NCBI GenBank assembly: GCA_032622095.1
Contig: CP136061.1
Location: forward strand, 135,245,587-135,309,586
Origin: Siphonodentalium dalli
Taxonomy: Eukaryota; Mollusca; Scaphopoda; Gadilida; Siphonodentaliidae
Direction of reading: 5' to 3'
DNA length: 64,000 nt
Position numbers and translations under genes: made by a program. Under the pieces are notes generated by a model. That model had not been told where the DNA came from and did no database searches. It saw nothing but the letters and a program-made list of their open reading frames with translations. Position 1 is the first letter of the stretch. Each line of letters starts with the position of its first letter. This document shows, in pieces, positions 45,850-56,950 of this stretch.

Positions 45850-45928
45850 TGGCCGCTTTTGCGGCCAGTCGGGTGTATGAACGTTTTCTGGCTGGCCGCT
45901 TTTGCGGCCAGTCGGGTTCAAAGGGTTA
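45850..45928. repeat. Doubled CCGCTTTTGCGGCC hairpin ending in TTAA
   Basis: GCTGGCCGCTTTTGCGGCCA followed by GTCGGGT occurs twice; each forms a strong GC-rich stem. The second copy runs into CAAAGGGTTAA, the terminus type of the TTAA elements, so this may be one end of such an element whose other end was not found. Confidence 0.45.
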
Positions 45929-46619
45929 ATTCATGAAATTTTTGTACTGGTGGAATACAATCTCTATGACTGAAATAGATGCTCTTTTCATTTTGGATTT
46001 TGCGCAACAAGAACGTGAAGAAATTGTGGGGTACTGGGTTCCTCCGACCTATTTTGATTTCCGATAGCTATATAGACCTTACAGTCAATGAACACACATT
46101 TTTGCTTATCACACTGTCACAACGTACTTCTGGGCCTATAAAACTGATATGGACGACTTATCACCTAAAAACATGAGGATACACTGGCGGTATCTTGCTG
46201 ATTCAAAGGAACGAAGTGCTTTGTCTGTGTTTATGATTTGATTACACATCTGTATAATACTCAAGCTTCTCGCTGTATGTGATTTTCTATTTCAAGAATA
46301 AAAATTAGAACATGGTCGCCTGCACAAATTAAGAAAAATGGATGAGACATCATGGGAGTCTGGTAATTTATTTATTGCGGTCCAATTGGAGATCTCTTTC
46401 TTTTTTAGTGTTGGAAAATATGATGCTATTTTACATATGTCAAAAGATGATTTGTTTTGAAACTTTGACATTTCAACGCAATATTATCGGGGAAGTCTGT
46501 CTTAGATATCAATCTAACATACTGTCTTAAAATTGAGATAAAGAATTTACACTAAAATACTGACAACAAAAAGAAATATTCCACAGTTCACTCGGCTGTG
46601 AAATATTTGAAGATAAATA

Positions 46620-46795
46620 CAGTAATGCCCTAAATAATCGACTCCTTAACCACAGCATAATTATGGGTAACTTTTCAGGATTTAGTCGGAAATGTGGCTT
46701 GTTGCCATTCATCGGAAAGCTCTCACTGAGTAAATCCTGAAAAGTTAACCATAATTCTGCTGTGGTTAAGGAGTCAATTATTTAGGGCATTACTG
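46620..46795. mobile_element. Palindromic TA-MITE, copy 5, upstream of exon 5
   Basis: CAGTAATGCCCTAAATAATC ... GGGCATTACTG, TA on both sides. Its end is 30 bp before exon 5, which leaves almost no room for a separate branch point between the hairpin and the acceptor. Confidence 0.85.
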
Positions 46796-46825
46796 TACCT
46801 TCATTTAGATATCAATCTCTTACAG

Positions 46826-46945
46826 AATTGGAACGACAGAAAAAGGTTATGTTGATATAGAGCTGCGAGTTGAGGGGGAAGCCGGCCACTCATCAATGCC
46901 GCTTGGTGAATCATGTATCGGTGTCCTTGCAGGTGCTGTATCAAG
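46826..46945 (+). CDS. PM20D1: PM20D1 exon 5 (dimerisation-domain GHSS exon)
   Basis: Acceptor CTTACAG, donor GTTTGT; phase 2 in, phase 2 out. Residues 245-284 plus two bases: IGTTEKGYVDIELRV, then EAGHSSMPLGESCIGVLAGA. The GHSSMP motif with His266 is the conserved dimerisation-domain site of M20 enzymes. AG joins to the A of exon 6 to give Arg. Confidence 0.92.
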
Positions 46946-47194
46946 GTTTGTAAACCTCAATGTAAATCCATATGACTTGAGTTATAGATTTAGAATACAT
47001 CTGAGGTTTGATCTTTGGACTGCTCAATATTGGAACAAGAGCATATACTATGGGGTAGTGCTGAGGTACCCAGTGCTCATGGTATTACAGATATGTATAC
47101 TATGGTACAACTATGGCTAATTGCACTACTTTAGTACTTTAGTTTCCTGCTCAACAACATGCCTAACGTTCAATCATGCATATGTATACTTTAA

Positions 47195-47410
47195 ACCTTC
47201 CATGACTGGAGCTTCCTGAAATTTTGGGAAAACCCTGTGCCAATGCTTTCTCTGATATATGTGACTCTCCCATAGGGAGCCTCAGATATATAAGAGAATA
47301 CAGTGGTAACAATATTTACTTTTGACCTTGTAAGCCAGTGTATTCTCTTATATATCGAGACTCCCTATGGGTGACTCAGATTTATAAGAGAATGCACTGG
47401 CACATGGTCT
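47195..47410. repeat. Double CTCTTATATATG hairpin
   Basis: CTTCCATGACTGGAGCTTCC, then TTCTCTGATATATGTGACTC / GAGCCTCAGATATATAAGAGAA, then a second TTCTCTTATATATCGAGACTC / GACTCAGATTTATAAGAGAAT hairpin. Similar to 39260-39420. Confidence 0.55.
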
Positions 47411-47763
47411 TTAATGCTGCCCCAGCAGTCATATGATAAAGCGGTATATTTCCGATGAAGTTGAACATAATTTGTGGTGAAATTTGTACTTGAAATGATA
47501 TTTTCCGTGAATGAAGATGCTAACAATAGAATTTTTCCTCCTGTTACTCTCCAGGTATGCTCCGTTTCGTTCAAGTCCCCTGAAGTTTCTGTCCTTTTAA
47601 TAGACTGTAAAACTGTCCCGCAAGGTTACAGTATGTATTATACCAGAAATAATTTGAAATAAAATCAATATTAATTGGCAGAGGCATTTCTGGACAGGTG
47701 TCTATTATTCAAGTTTATTATGTTATACCGCAGAAACTATATAAAACTTATTAGGAAGATATA

Positions 47764-47979
47764 CAGTAATGCCCTAAGTAATCGACCCCTTAACCACAGC
47801 AGAATTATGATGGGTAACTTTTCAGGATTTAGTCGGAAATATGGCTTGTTTCCATTCATCGGAAATCTCTCCCCGAGAGCTTTCCGATGAATGGCAATAA
47901 GCCATATTTCCGACTAAATCCTGAAAAGTTACCCATAATTCTGCTGTGGTTAAGGGGTCGATTACTTAGAGCATTACTG
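47764..47979. mobile_element. Palindromic TA-MITE, copy 6, upstream of exon 6
   Basis: CAGTAATGCCCTAAGTAATC ... GATTACTTAGAGCATTACTG, TA on both sides. It ends 41 bp before exon 6. Its arms are nearly perfect, one of the least decayed copies. Confidence 0.85.
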
Positions 47980-48020
47980 TAGGCTATCTTTAGAACTATT
48001 ATGTTTATATTTCTTTCTAG

Positions 48021-48096
48021 ACTTGAGAATAACCCTCATCCCAGCCATTTCGGAAGTGGACCTTCCAAGATGATGTTTGAGCACTTAGCAGCACAT
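48021..48096 (+). CDS. PM20D1: PM20D1 exon 6
   Basis: Acceptor TTTCTTTCTAG, donor GTGAGT; phase 2 in, phase 0 out. After the shared Arg, residues 286-310 read LENNPHPSHFGSGPSKMMFE and HLAAH, matching the family's RLE.TP.P..FGSG segment. Confidence 0.9.
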
Positions 48097-48630
48097 GTGA
48101 GTATGTCAGATTTAGAACTGTGATTATCACACTATAACATTTTGTTAACCCTTTGGCGAGTCAGTATCCCATATAATATATATATATATATATCCTCAGC
48201 CCTGTGGGTGGATATATTTGCAAAAAATATTGAGTATTTTTATTTTAAGTACTGCAATAATAACTAACTTATTCTGTACTAGCTGAAACAGGCTCCATTT
48301 GGGAGCCTTTATTCAGCATCAGAAGGGCTTCTGGCCCCTGCACAAATGGGCCTGCGGCCGCTTTGTTCATTAGGGCCTGCGGCCCCTGTGTGCACTTGGT
48401 GCACATGACAAACAATTTGTACTCTTGTATATATATATACATACTATTTAGTATATATATCTGTGTGCAAATTCATATTGAACCTAAATAATTTGGTTAT
48501 GGAATAAGCCTATAGTGGACTTATACACGTTATTCTGTGGGATGGCGCAGGCCACAGTGAAAGCACATATATAAAGAGCGTACATCTGGTGCTGATATAG
48601 GCCCATAGTGAGCTTATTTGTTTTGTTTTT

Positions 48631-50270
48631 TTAGCTTACCTGAGACGAAGTCTCCGGTGGAGCTATAGTCATCACTCCTCGTCCGTCCGTCCGTCTGGCT
48701 GTCCGTCCGTCCGTCTGTCCGTCCGTCCGTCAACAATCATCTTCTCGTCCTGAACCGTAAGACTTAACATGTTCATATTTGGTGTGGATGTTCCCTAGGC
48801 AAGGTTCGCACGCATGTACTGGAAACTAGAATATACTGGAAAAAGCAAATTCAACTTTCCAGTACTGGAAATATACTTGAAAAACGATCTCCGGTCGATC
48901 GATACTGGAATATACTGGAATCGGCCGATTTTATTTAGCACCGGTCACTGGCACCAGTTGTTATTTTTCGTAACACCGGTAAAACACAACGCGGTGCTTC
49001 CTGTTTGACCATTTATTTTCTCGGGTCTTATGTCTACAGCACCGGTTTATAAATTTAGAATAGATGTGTAGTTCAGCGCGAATTCTAGATGAATTATAAA
49101 TTTGTACATTTACACATTTAACACATTCAAAACATGTGCGGGAGGTGTGTTTTTCGCGAGAATTGGCTTGAGATTACCGAGTTTGGTGGATGGTTGGCTG
49201 CCGTCGATGGAGACCGACATCGTGCGAAGTGTCTTGTAAGTTGTATGTTCAAAGACATTTGACATTGGAAATATGGGACAACAGTCAACATGCACTTTGT
49301 CGGTGCTAGTGGCAGTGATAATTCTACCACGTCCACGATTCGAAATGCACAGAATGCAACAAGAGAATAGTGTCTGAAATCAGAAATAATATGGATATTA
49401 CACACTATTTCAGCTCATCATTCATATATATCGAATGAGAAAATTTATCATGTTCTATTCAAAGAAATGTTTCCCGATAGTATTTTTGCATGGTTTTGAG
49501 GTGCTGTTTATAGACAGTGATTTAAATATCACTGACATAATGAAGCCAACATGTGAATTATCATTAAAAAGGATGTTTGGGTGAGTTCATTGGTTCAAAT
49601 CTTGGTAAATTTTGGTGGCCGTAAGGAGTCGTAATACTGAAGTTGGGGGCCGTAGAGACTCCCGTCACGTCTCTGGCTAAGTCTGTGACAGTACGTAACC
49701 CTAAACCTGGGATCGAGTAGAGTAGTCCTAAACCTGGGATCGAGTAGAGTAACCCTAACACTAATTCGCCATACTGGAAATTCATAATATCACTACTGGA
49801 AATATACTGGAATATACTGGAAAATGATTCCAGACAGGGTGTACGAACCCTGCCTAGGTGAATCACATTCAGATTTGTTCAAATGAGGTCACTGGGTGGA
49901 ATAGTTGTGAAAGCAGGGCCATAACTCTATTCCTCCATAGTAATTCTTAGAACGACTTCTTTTACTGAACTATAAGGCCGTATGGATTCATATTTGGTGT
50001 GGATGTTCCCTAGTTGACTCACATTCAGATTTGTTAAAATGAGGTCACCAGGTTGATTAGTTGAGAAACCAGGGCCATAACTCGATTCCTCCATAGTAAT
50101 TCTTAAAATGACTTCTTCTTTTGAACCATTTGACCGATTTAGCTTACATTTGGTATGGAGAGTCCTTGTGTGGCTGGGGTTCAGATTTGTTCAAATGGGG
50201 TCACTGGGTCAAATAGGGGCAGAGCCAGGTCCCAGGGACATAACTCTTAAAAAAAAGTTAATTCAAATCC
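48631..50270 (+). repeat. Dispersed repeat copy split by a 1-kb insertion
   Basis: The 48631-48798 part has TTTTTTAGCTTACCTGAGACG and (CCGT)n; the 49854-50270 part continues with GTGAATCACATTCAGATTTG. In uninterrupted copies (for example 13998-14020, 27180-27200) TTCCCTAGGTGAC is contiguous, which defines the insertion site. Confidence 0.8.
48799..49853. mobile_element. 1.06-kb element with 4-bp CTAG duplication
   Basis: Ends GCAAGGTTCGCACGC and GTGTACGAACCCTGC are imperfect inverted repeats. CTAG occurs on both sides (48795-48798, 49854-49857). Subterminal regions are rich in TATACTGGAA repeats at both ends (about 48830-48925 and 49790-49825). AAACCTGGGATCGAGTAGAGTA is tandemly doubled at 49702-49752. 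No coding frame. Superfamily not assigned. Confidence 0.7.
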
Positions 50271-50606
50271 ATGTTTTAAACCCTTGCCCCCCCTCCACCC
50301 CACCTCCCCCATCACTGCATGTCCCGGCCACCCCACACCAGAGATCCCTGCAAGGTTCACCCCATTAAAAGCCTTACACTTTAGTTATATGACATGCCAG
50401 GAACTGACCAGCCTTAATTCTCACAGTGCTCACAGCTGTGTGTCCAGTCATTATAAAGTAATTAACTTTTATCTCAATATCCACATTTATCAGGCTGAGA
50501 GAGAGAGATGTGTGTGAATGAAATTTTATCCTATGTGTTTACAGCAATCTCAAATACAACTCTAACTGTTTGACAGTGTACACATTTTATAATAGTATTA
50601 GTATTA

Positions 50607-51050
50607 ACCATTTCATTACCAGAGCTATGCTGGTACAGCAATAAAGACCCTGCACCAGTGTATTCTCCTATATATAAGAGAATACACTGGGGTTCAAGAT
50701 CAAGGAAATATTGTTAGGCCAATATAGTCAGACATCCAAATAAATCACACATGTCCTATTCTCGCAGGGATGTCCCCACATATGTTTGGGGAGGGGGCAA
50801 ATTTCTCAGAATTGTTCATTGAGATGTAATTGTTTTTCCAAAACGAATTACATATACTAAAATAAAATGAATATAAAATAATAGACCATTGATCAAGAGA
50901 AATGAGCTCCTAGTTTTAATATTTGTCCAATATTTATTATTTTATAACAAAGTACTAGTATCATGCCAGTGCATTGTCTTATATATGTGAGTGTCCCATA
51001 GGTAGCCTCACCTAAGAGAATGCACTGGCTTTCAAGGTTAAGGAAATATT
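50607..51050. repeat. Two CTCTTATATAT hairpin repeats
   Basis: Both carry CCAGTG..TTCTC(C/T)TATATAT ... AGAGAATRCACTGG, followed by CAAGGATGT-like text, GCAGGGATGTCCCCA and a T-rich end. The second copy (about 50960) is partly decayed. Confidence 0.55.
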
Positions 51051-51599
51051 GTTAGGCAAATGTAGACAAGCATCCAATAAATCACAGATGTCCTATTCTT
51101 GCAGGGATGTCCCCATGGGTTGAGGGGGTGGAATTAGCAGATTTGTTCAATGAGATGTAATTTGTTTTCTCAAAATTAATTATATAGACTAAAATGAATA
51201 TAAAATAGTAAACTACTTAATTTTTTAACCCCCAGATTACATTATATAAAATATATGGCATATTATATACCATTTGAAAGAGCAATCTCCAAAACATTGT
51301 ATTATCAACTTATCCAGTATAATAAACTGTGGACATGTTGTTTTTATTGAGTTGCCAAAGAGTTTTGTCATCTAGATTGCAGTAAAAAGCTAAATTATTT
51401 TCAATGCAGGGGGAATAACTCTATATATTAAAGATATATTAAAATTGCAAGTGAAGTCTGACATTTTTATAAACATTTCCTGGAGATCTGCTAGAGGTCA
51501 TTAATTCCCAATTACAACATCAATCTATCATATGTATTGTTCAAATCTTTCAACAGGAAATTTAACTCTCCCAGACCCACCACTTCACCAGAACATATT

Positions 51600-52460
51600 T
51601 GGCAAACTTGAAAAGTGTTCTTTGAAAGAACCACCAGCTCTATTTAGTTCACATTTAATATTGAGGCTCCTTTGGTGATGTGTGATTCAGATTTGTTTAA
51701 TCAGGGTCACCAGGTCAAGTAGGTGCAAAGCCAGCTACATTACTCTTTCTCTCCATAGTAATTCATCATACGTCTTCTATGCAAGAATGAAATGGCCTAT
51801 TTTGCTTATATTTAGTAGGAAATTACCTTGGGTGACAGATTTGTGAAAATGGCATCACAAAGTCGAATAAGGGCATTGCCAGAGACATAACTATTTCACA
51901 ACATAGTAATTCTTAAAATATGTATGGCAGAGCCAAGAACTAGTTGGCTTATTTAGCATGGAATGTTCTTGTTTGACTGCGATACAGATATTTTTAATGG
52001 GGTAACCTGGAAAAATAGGACAGTTTCCTTCTTAATATGCTTCCTTCACAAGGACCATCAGGTCTATTTTATAAAAAGGCGCTTGTGAGATTGGAAATTT
52101 CCAACAATTGGGAAAGTTTGAGATATCAATTGTGTAATTCCAACCTAAGACTTGGGAGTCTGGAGCCCAGTCGGGAGGGGACTTGTTGGGGGGGGGGGGT
52201 GATCAGTAGTGTACATTTGGTAATTTGGCCACATATCCTGTTTAGATCTACTTCTTTTAAAGTGATTATGAAAAGTTCTGACTGTTGTGGTCTCCAGAGT
52301 CCCAGTCTTATCAGTCTTTGCAGTCTGGTGAATTTCACCAATGTTACTACATATTAGGGGTGTGAAAACAACTTTAAATTCTTCAGTTCTAGTCAACAGG
52401 GAAGATGAGAACACCTGCAAGATGTCTCCATGGCGTTTGTTCCCCACAGTCATTGACTGT
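51600..52460 (+). repeat. Dispersed repeat, distal blocks
   Basis: Same ordered blocks as 29640-31170, here without the TTAA insertion. A (G)10 run lies at 52189-52198. Part of the AGTCCCAGTCTTATCAG block is followed by an unrelated 110-bp piece (52331-52440) before the CAGTCATTGACTGTCTTG end. Confidence 0.65.
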
Positions 52461-52753
52461 CTTGCTTGTTTATATAATTATATTTTTTTAAATCAAAATT
52501 TTGAAAAATTATGGCCTTATAACCTCTGCCAGGGTACCCCGAGTCACCACATCAAATTTGGTTGAAATTGGACCTGCAGTCTGGGAGAAAAATCTGGACA
52601 GTCAGACAGACATACCTTCTCCTAAGCTTTTCCTAAGCTTGTCCTAAATTACTCTTATATATATATAGATATCTGATCATTGAGTGGTATCATATAAATG
52701 TACATGCAAATTGAACAGTTCTTGTGGCAAGTTTGCCATGCAGTACTATTTAA

Positions 52754-53093
52754 CCCTTTGGAGAGTATCTGTAACATCATATACATGTACATGACGTCAT
52801 GAGTAAATTTAACGTCAACGTCATAGCAATAATTATAAACAAGTTCGGTTAAAAGGGTCCAATAATTCATTTTAATTTAGGTGCATTTTTTGTTACCGTG
52901 TGTTATCATAATCGATTGCACTTATACATTTGGGACATTATATTAATCAAAATAACTCGTATACAAATCGTTTATAAATCAGATGATTTATTGAAGTTAT
53001 GTCTACATAAAATAACACTTCCTGAAATGACATATATGTCGTTCTACTCCTCAACCGATAGACGACATATATGTCGTTCTACTCGCCAAAGGG
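52754..53093. mobile_element. TTAA-flanked element, CCCTTTGG family
   Basis: Ends CCCTTTGGAGAGT and ACTCGCCAAAGGG; TTAA at 52750-52753 and 53094-53097. GACATATATGTCGTTCTACTC occurs twice near the right end. Related ends occur at 48148 and 60607 (CAAGGGGTTAA). piggyBac-like by target and CCC/GGG termini. Confidence 0.65.
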
Positions 53094-53141
53094 TTAACTT
53101 GGCACCACCATTTTGGTCAATTTAAAATGACACCATAAAAA

Positions 53142-53650
53142 AGTGCGTACACATGCTATGTCTTTACAATTGATGCATGAGAAGATAACATGTATCGTTT
53201 ACGTTGTTGTTAAACTTGGGTTTTAGTGTATTTTGAGCATCATAGTACTATATATTTGAGAGTCTACCATAAAATTGGGCGTAAGTATATTTTGAGCTTC
53301 ATGTATCCCCATTTGACCAATGATTACCTGGCTTAGATGGTTACTGTATTCTTCATCGTGGCTCTATAGTGACTTACTCAAGTTCACAGGTGTGAAATTG
53401 ACACCTGTGGAATTTGAGGGTACCAACTACATGATTTTGCGAAGAAATGAATATGGTCACCTGACTTAGACACCTAAAATACTGTAATCTCTGGTTTAAG
53501 CAAATGTAATTACCTCGTAGCTGTATTAGATTCTCCTATGATGCAGGGATGTAATCTCTTAGATAAAGCAAAGCAGTATTGACTCATTTACCTGTTTTTA
53601 ATAATAGACACCTAAATTACTCTTTCACATCAAACAAGTCTACAGACGTC
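53142..53650 (+). repeat. Polinton left terminal inverted repeat
   Basis: Pairs with 59440-60417. It contains one copy of the GTAATTAC..AAGCAAATG segment that is expanded in the right repeat. Confidence 0.7.
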
Positions 53651-53750
53651 GTCCAGTCGCTTCCATCATATAATTCCTTTATTAGCTCAACTTTACTTTG
53701 TAAAGTTTGAGCTATTGCCATGGCTTGGTATCCGTCGTCCGTGTGTGTGC

Positions 53751-54592
53751 CAGACCTGTTTACTTTCCCGATTTCGGCGGGAGTCTCCAGATTTTGTGTC
53801 ATTTCTCCTGTGCTCCCGATCGGGAAATGAAATCTCCCGATTCAAACGATAAAACCAAAAATTAGCCAACAGCTGTATTAAGCAATAAGCCATGCATGCT
53901 ATAGTGTTACAAAGCAATTAGGAATATATCGCCTGCGAGTCAACAGTGACAAAATGTTGACACAACTTCGACTCTTTTGTTTAATAACAGCGTTGAGTAA
54001 GTAAATGCAGTCTTCAATATCCAGACAAGGATTATAATATATCAAACAAGAAGCCTTCCTTTTTTGGCCACACTTAATAAAGTGTTGGTTTCTGCTCGTC
54101 CCGACCAACTGCTTTAAAACCGCCGACTCAAATTATTTTTTGCCGATTTAAACTTTTTGTTCGTTTTTGTGTCGGTGAAAGTTCCGTTTCTGTCTTTTTG
54201 GTATTCCGTGTTTTGTATACGCAATGATAACATAACGCGAATCGAACGGACCTCAAACAATTATGTAAAAAATTCAACGATGTTATCCGATAGCACCATT
54301 TTATAGTGTGCAACTATAGTTTTAATCGTTGTATTGGCTTGTTCGAAATAAAATGTGATCCATAACCGGAAAATTGTAATTTTATTTCCAAATGATTCAG
54401 TGATTTCAAGGCCATAATTGTGGCAGATGAAAACCCAATGCAACAAACAGTCTATATGACATTTAAAATGAAAAATATGAAGTTTTTTTCCACGATACTG
54501 ACATTGAAAAAAAATCTCCCGATTTTTCACTAAATCTCCTGATTTCTGAGGACAAATCTCCTGATTTCCAATTTTGAAAGTAAACAGGTCTG
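53751..54592. mobile_element. hAT-type element with 8-bp duplication, nested in the Polinton
   Basis: Ends CAGACCTGTTTACTTTC and GAAAGTAAACAGGTCTG are perfect 17-bp inverted repeats. GTGTGTGC flanks both (53743-53750, 54593-54600). The CAG..CTG ends and 8-bp duplication are the hAT signature. TCTCCCGATT / TCTCCTGATT motifs are repeated near both ends. No transposase frame in the 842 bp. Confidence 0.8.
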
Positions 54593-54599
54593 GTGTGTG

Positions 54600-56950
54600 C
54601 GTGTGTGATGCGTCAACAATTTCCTTTAGCACGGGCTAAAGTTCGTACCTTTGGTCCAATTATTATGCAATTTGTCATGAATGTTGACATTGACATGTAG
54701 ATGGGAACGAGTCATTTTGGGGTCATTCGGAAAAAAAACATGGCCGCCACCGGCCATCTTGGATTTCAAAATTCAATCCATTAGCACGGGCTACAGGCCG
54801 TACTGTTCATCATATTGTAATGAAATTTGTCGTGGATGTTAATATTGACATGTAGATGGGAACGAGTAATTTTGGGGTCATTCGGCCAAAAAAAATGGCC
54901 GCCGGCAGCCATCTTAGATTTTACTCTTTGCATGACTAAATCATTTGACACGGGCTACAGGTCGTACCTTTGGTCAGATCATCATAAAATATGTCATGGA
55001 TGTTAACAATGACATGTAGATGGGAACGAGTCATTTTTGGGTCATTCGGGCAAAAAACATGGCCGCCAGCAGCCATCTTGGATTTTACTCTTTGTATGAC
55101 TAAATCCTTTAGCACGGGCTACAGGTCGTACCTTTAGTCTGATCATCATAAAATTTGTCATGAATGTTAATAATGACATGTAGATGGGAAGAGTCATTTT
55201 GGGGTCATTTGGCCAAAAAACATGGCCGCCAGCAGCCATCATGGATTTTAATCTTTGTATGACTAAATGCTTTAGCACGGACTACAGGTCGTACCTTGAG
55301 TATGATCATCATGAAATTTTTCATGGCTGTTGAAATTGGAATGTAGATGGGAACGAGTCATTTTGGGGTCATTTGGACGAAAAAACATGGCCGACAGTGG
55401 CCATCTTTGATTTCAAAATTCAATCCATTAGCACGGGCTACAGGTCTTACTGTTCATCTGATCATCATGAAATTTGTCATGGATGTTAATATTAACATGT
55501 AGATGGGAACGATTAATATTGGGGTCATTCGGCAAAAAAACATGGCCGCAGCAGCCATCTTGGATTTTACTCTTTGTATGACTAAATCCTTTAGCACGGG
55601 CTACAGGTCGTAACTTTAGTCTGTTCATCATAAAATTTGTCATGGATGTTAACAATGATATGCAGATGGGAACGAGTCATTTTGGGGTCATTCGGCCGAA
55701 AAACATGGCAGCCAGCAGCCATCTTGGATTTTACTCTTTGTATGACTAAATCCTTTAGCACGGGCTACAGGTCGTACCTTTAGTGTGATCATCATAAAAT
55801 TTGTCAGGGATGTTAATATTGGCATGTAGATGGGAACTAGTCATTTCGGGGTCATTCGGCCATAAAACATGGCCACCAGCAGCCAGGGGCGCCGGAAGAG
55901 GGGGGGGGGGGCAGAGGGGGCAGCCCCTGCCCTTGACCAAGGGGGGTGAGCGGGGGCAGGACTTGCCCTTTTTCTGGAGACAGAAAATGCTTTTTGTGTG
56001 TTTAATCTCGTGTTTTTATAGCAAAATGTGACTTTTTTGGTCCAAATGCCACCAATTTCACAAGGAATATTAATTTTTTGTCAATTTTATCACAAAACAG
56101 TCATAAAAACTGACAAATACCATTAAAATAGGGATTTTTGCCACAATGAATTTATGGTTATTTTCCCGAGTTTGCGGAGAAAATGCCCTTTTTTTGCGGA
56201 AAAGCTGGGAAAAGTGCCCTTTTTGTAGGCTCTGCCCCCCCCTGCCCTTGGATGCTTCCGGCGCCCCTGCCAGCAGCCATCTTTGATTTCAAAATTCAAT
56301 CCATTAGCACGGTCTACAGGTCGTACTGGTTGTCTGATCATCATGGATGTTAATATTGACATGTAGACGGGAACGATTTATTTTGGGGTCATTCGGCCAA
56401 AAAACATGGCCGCCAGCAGCCATCTTGGATTTTACTCTTTGTATGACTAAATCATTTAGCACTGGCTACAGGTCGTAATTTTAGTCTGATCATCATATAA
56501 TTTGTCCTGGATGTTAACAATGACATGTAGATGGGAACGAGTCATTTTGGGGTCATTCGGCCAAAAAACATGGCCGCCAGCAGCCATCTTGGATTTTACT
56601 CTTTGAATGACTAAATCCTTTAGCACGGGCTACAGGTCGTACCTTTAGTCTGATCATCATGAAATTTGTCATGGCTTTTGAGATTGGAATGTAGATGGGA
56701 ACGTGTCATTTTGGGGTCATTTAGACAGAAAACATGGCCGCCAGCTGCCATCTTTGATTTCAAAATTTAATCCATTAGCACGGGCCACAGGTCGTACTGT
56801 TTGTCTGATCATCATGAAATTTGTCATGATGTTAATATTGACATGTAGACGGGAACGATTTATTTTGGGGTCATTCGGCCAAAAAACATGCCCGCCAGCA
56901 GCCATCTTGGATTTTACTCTTTGTATGACTAAATCATTTAGCACGGGCTG
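54600..56950. repeat. Satellite of alternating 155- and 164-bp units in the Polinton
   Basis: The marker ACGGGCTACAGGTCGTA recurs 13 times, starting at 54631, 54786, 54950, 55114, 55277, 55433, 55596, 55760, 56309, 56461, 56625, 56780 and 56943. Unit A (152-156 bp) reads GATTTCAAAATTCAATCCATTAGC before the marker; unit B (163-164 bp) reads GGATTTTACTCTTTGTATGA there. Each unit carries GGCCGCCAGCAGCCATCTTG. The 549-bp interval is explained by the hAT insertion at 55884. Confidence 0.85.
55884..56269. mobile_element. hAT-type MITE with 8-bp duplication inside the satellite
   Basis: Ends CAGGGGCGCCGGAAG and CTTCCGGCGCCCCTG are perfect inverted repeats. CCAGCAGC is duplicated (55876-55883, 56270-56277); that 8-mer is single in the uninterrupted satellite units. 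386 bp with G-rich and C-rich subterminal runs, noncoding. Confidence 0.9.
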
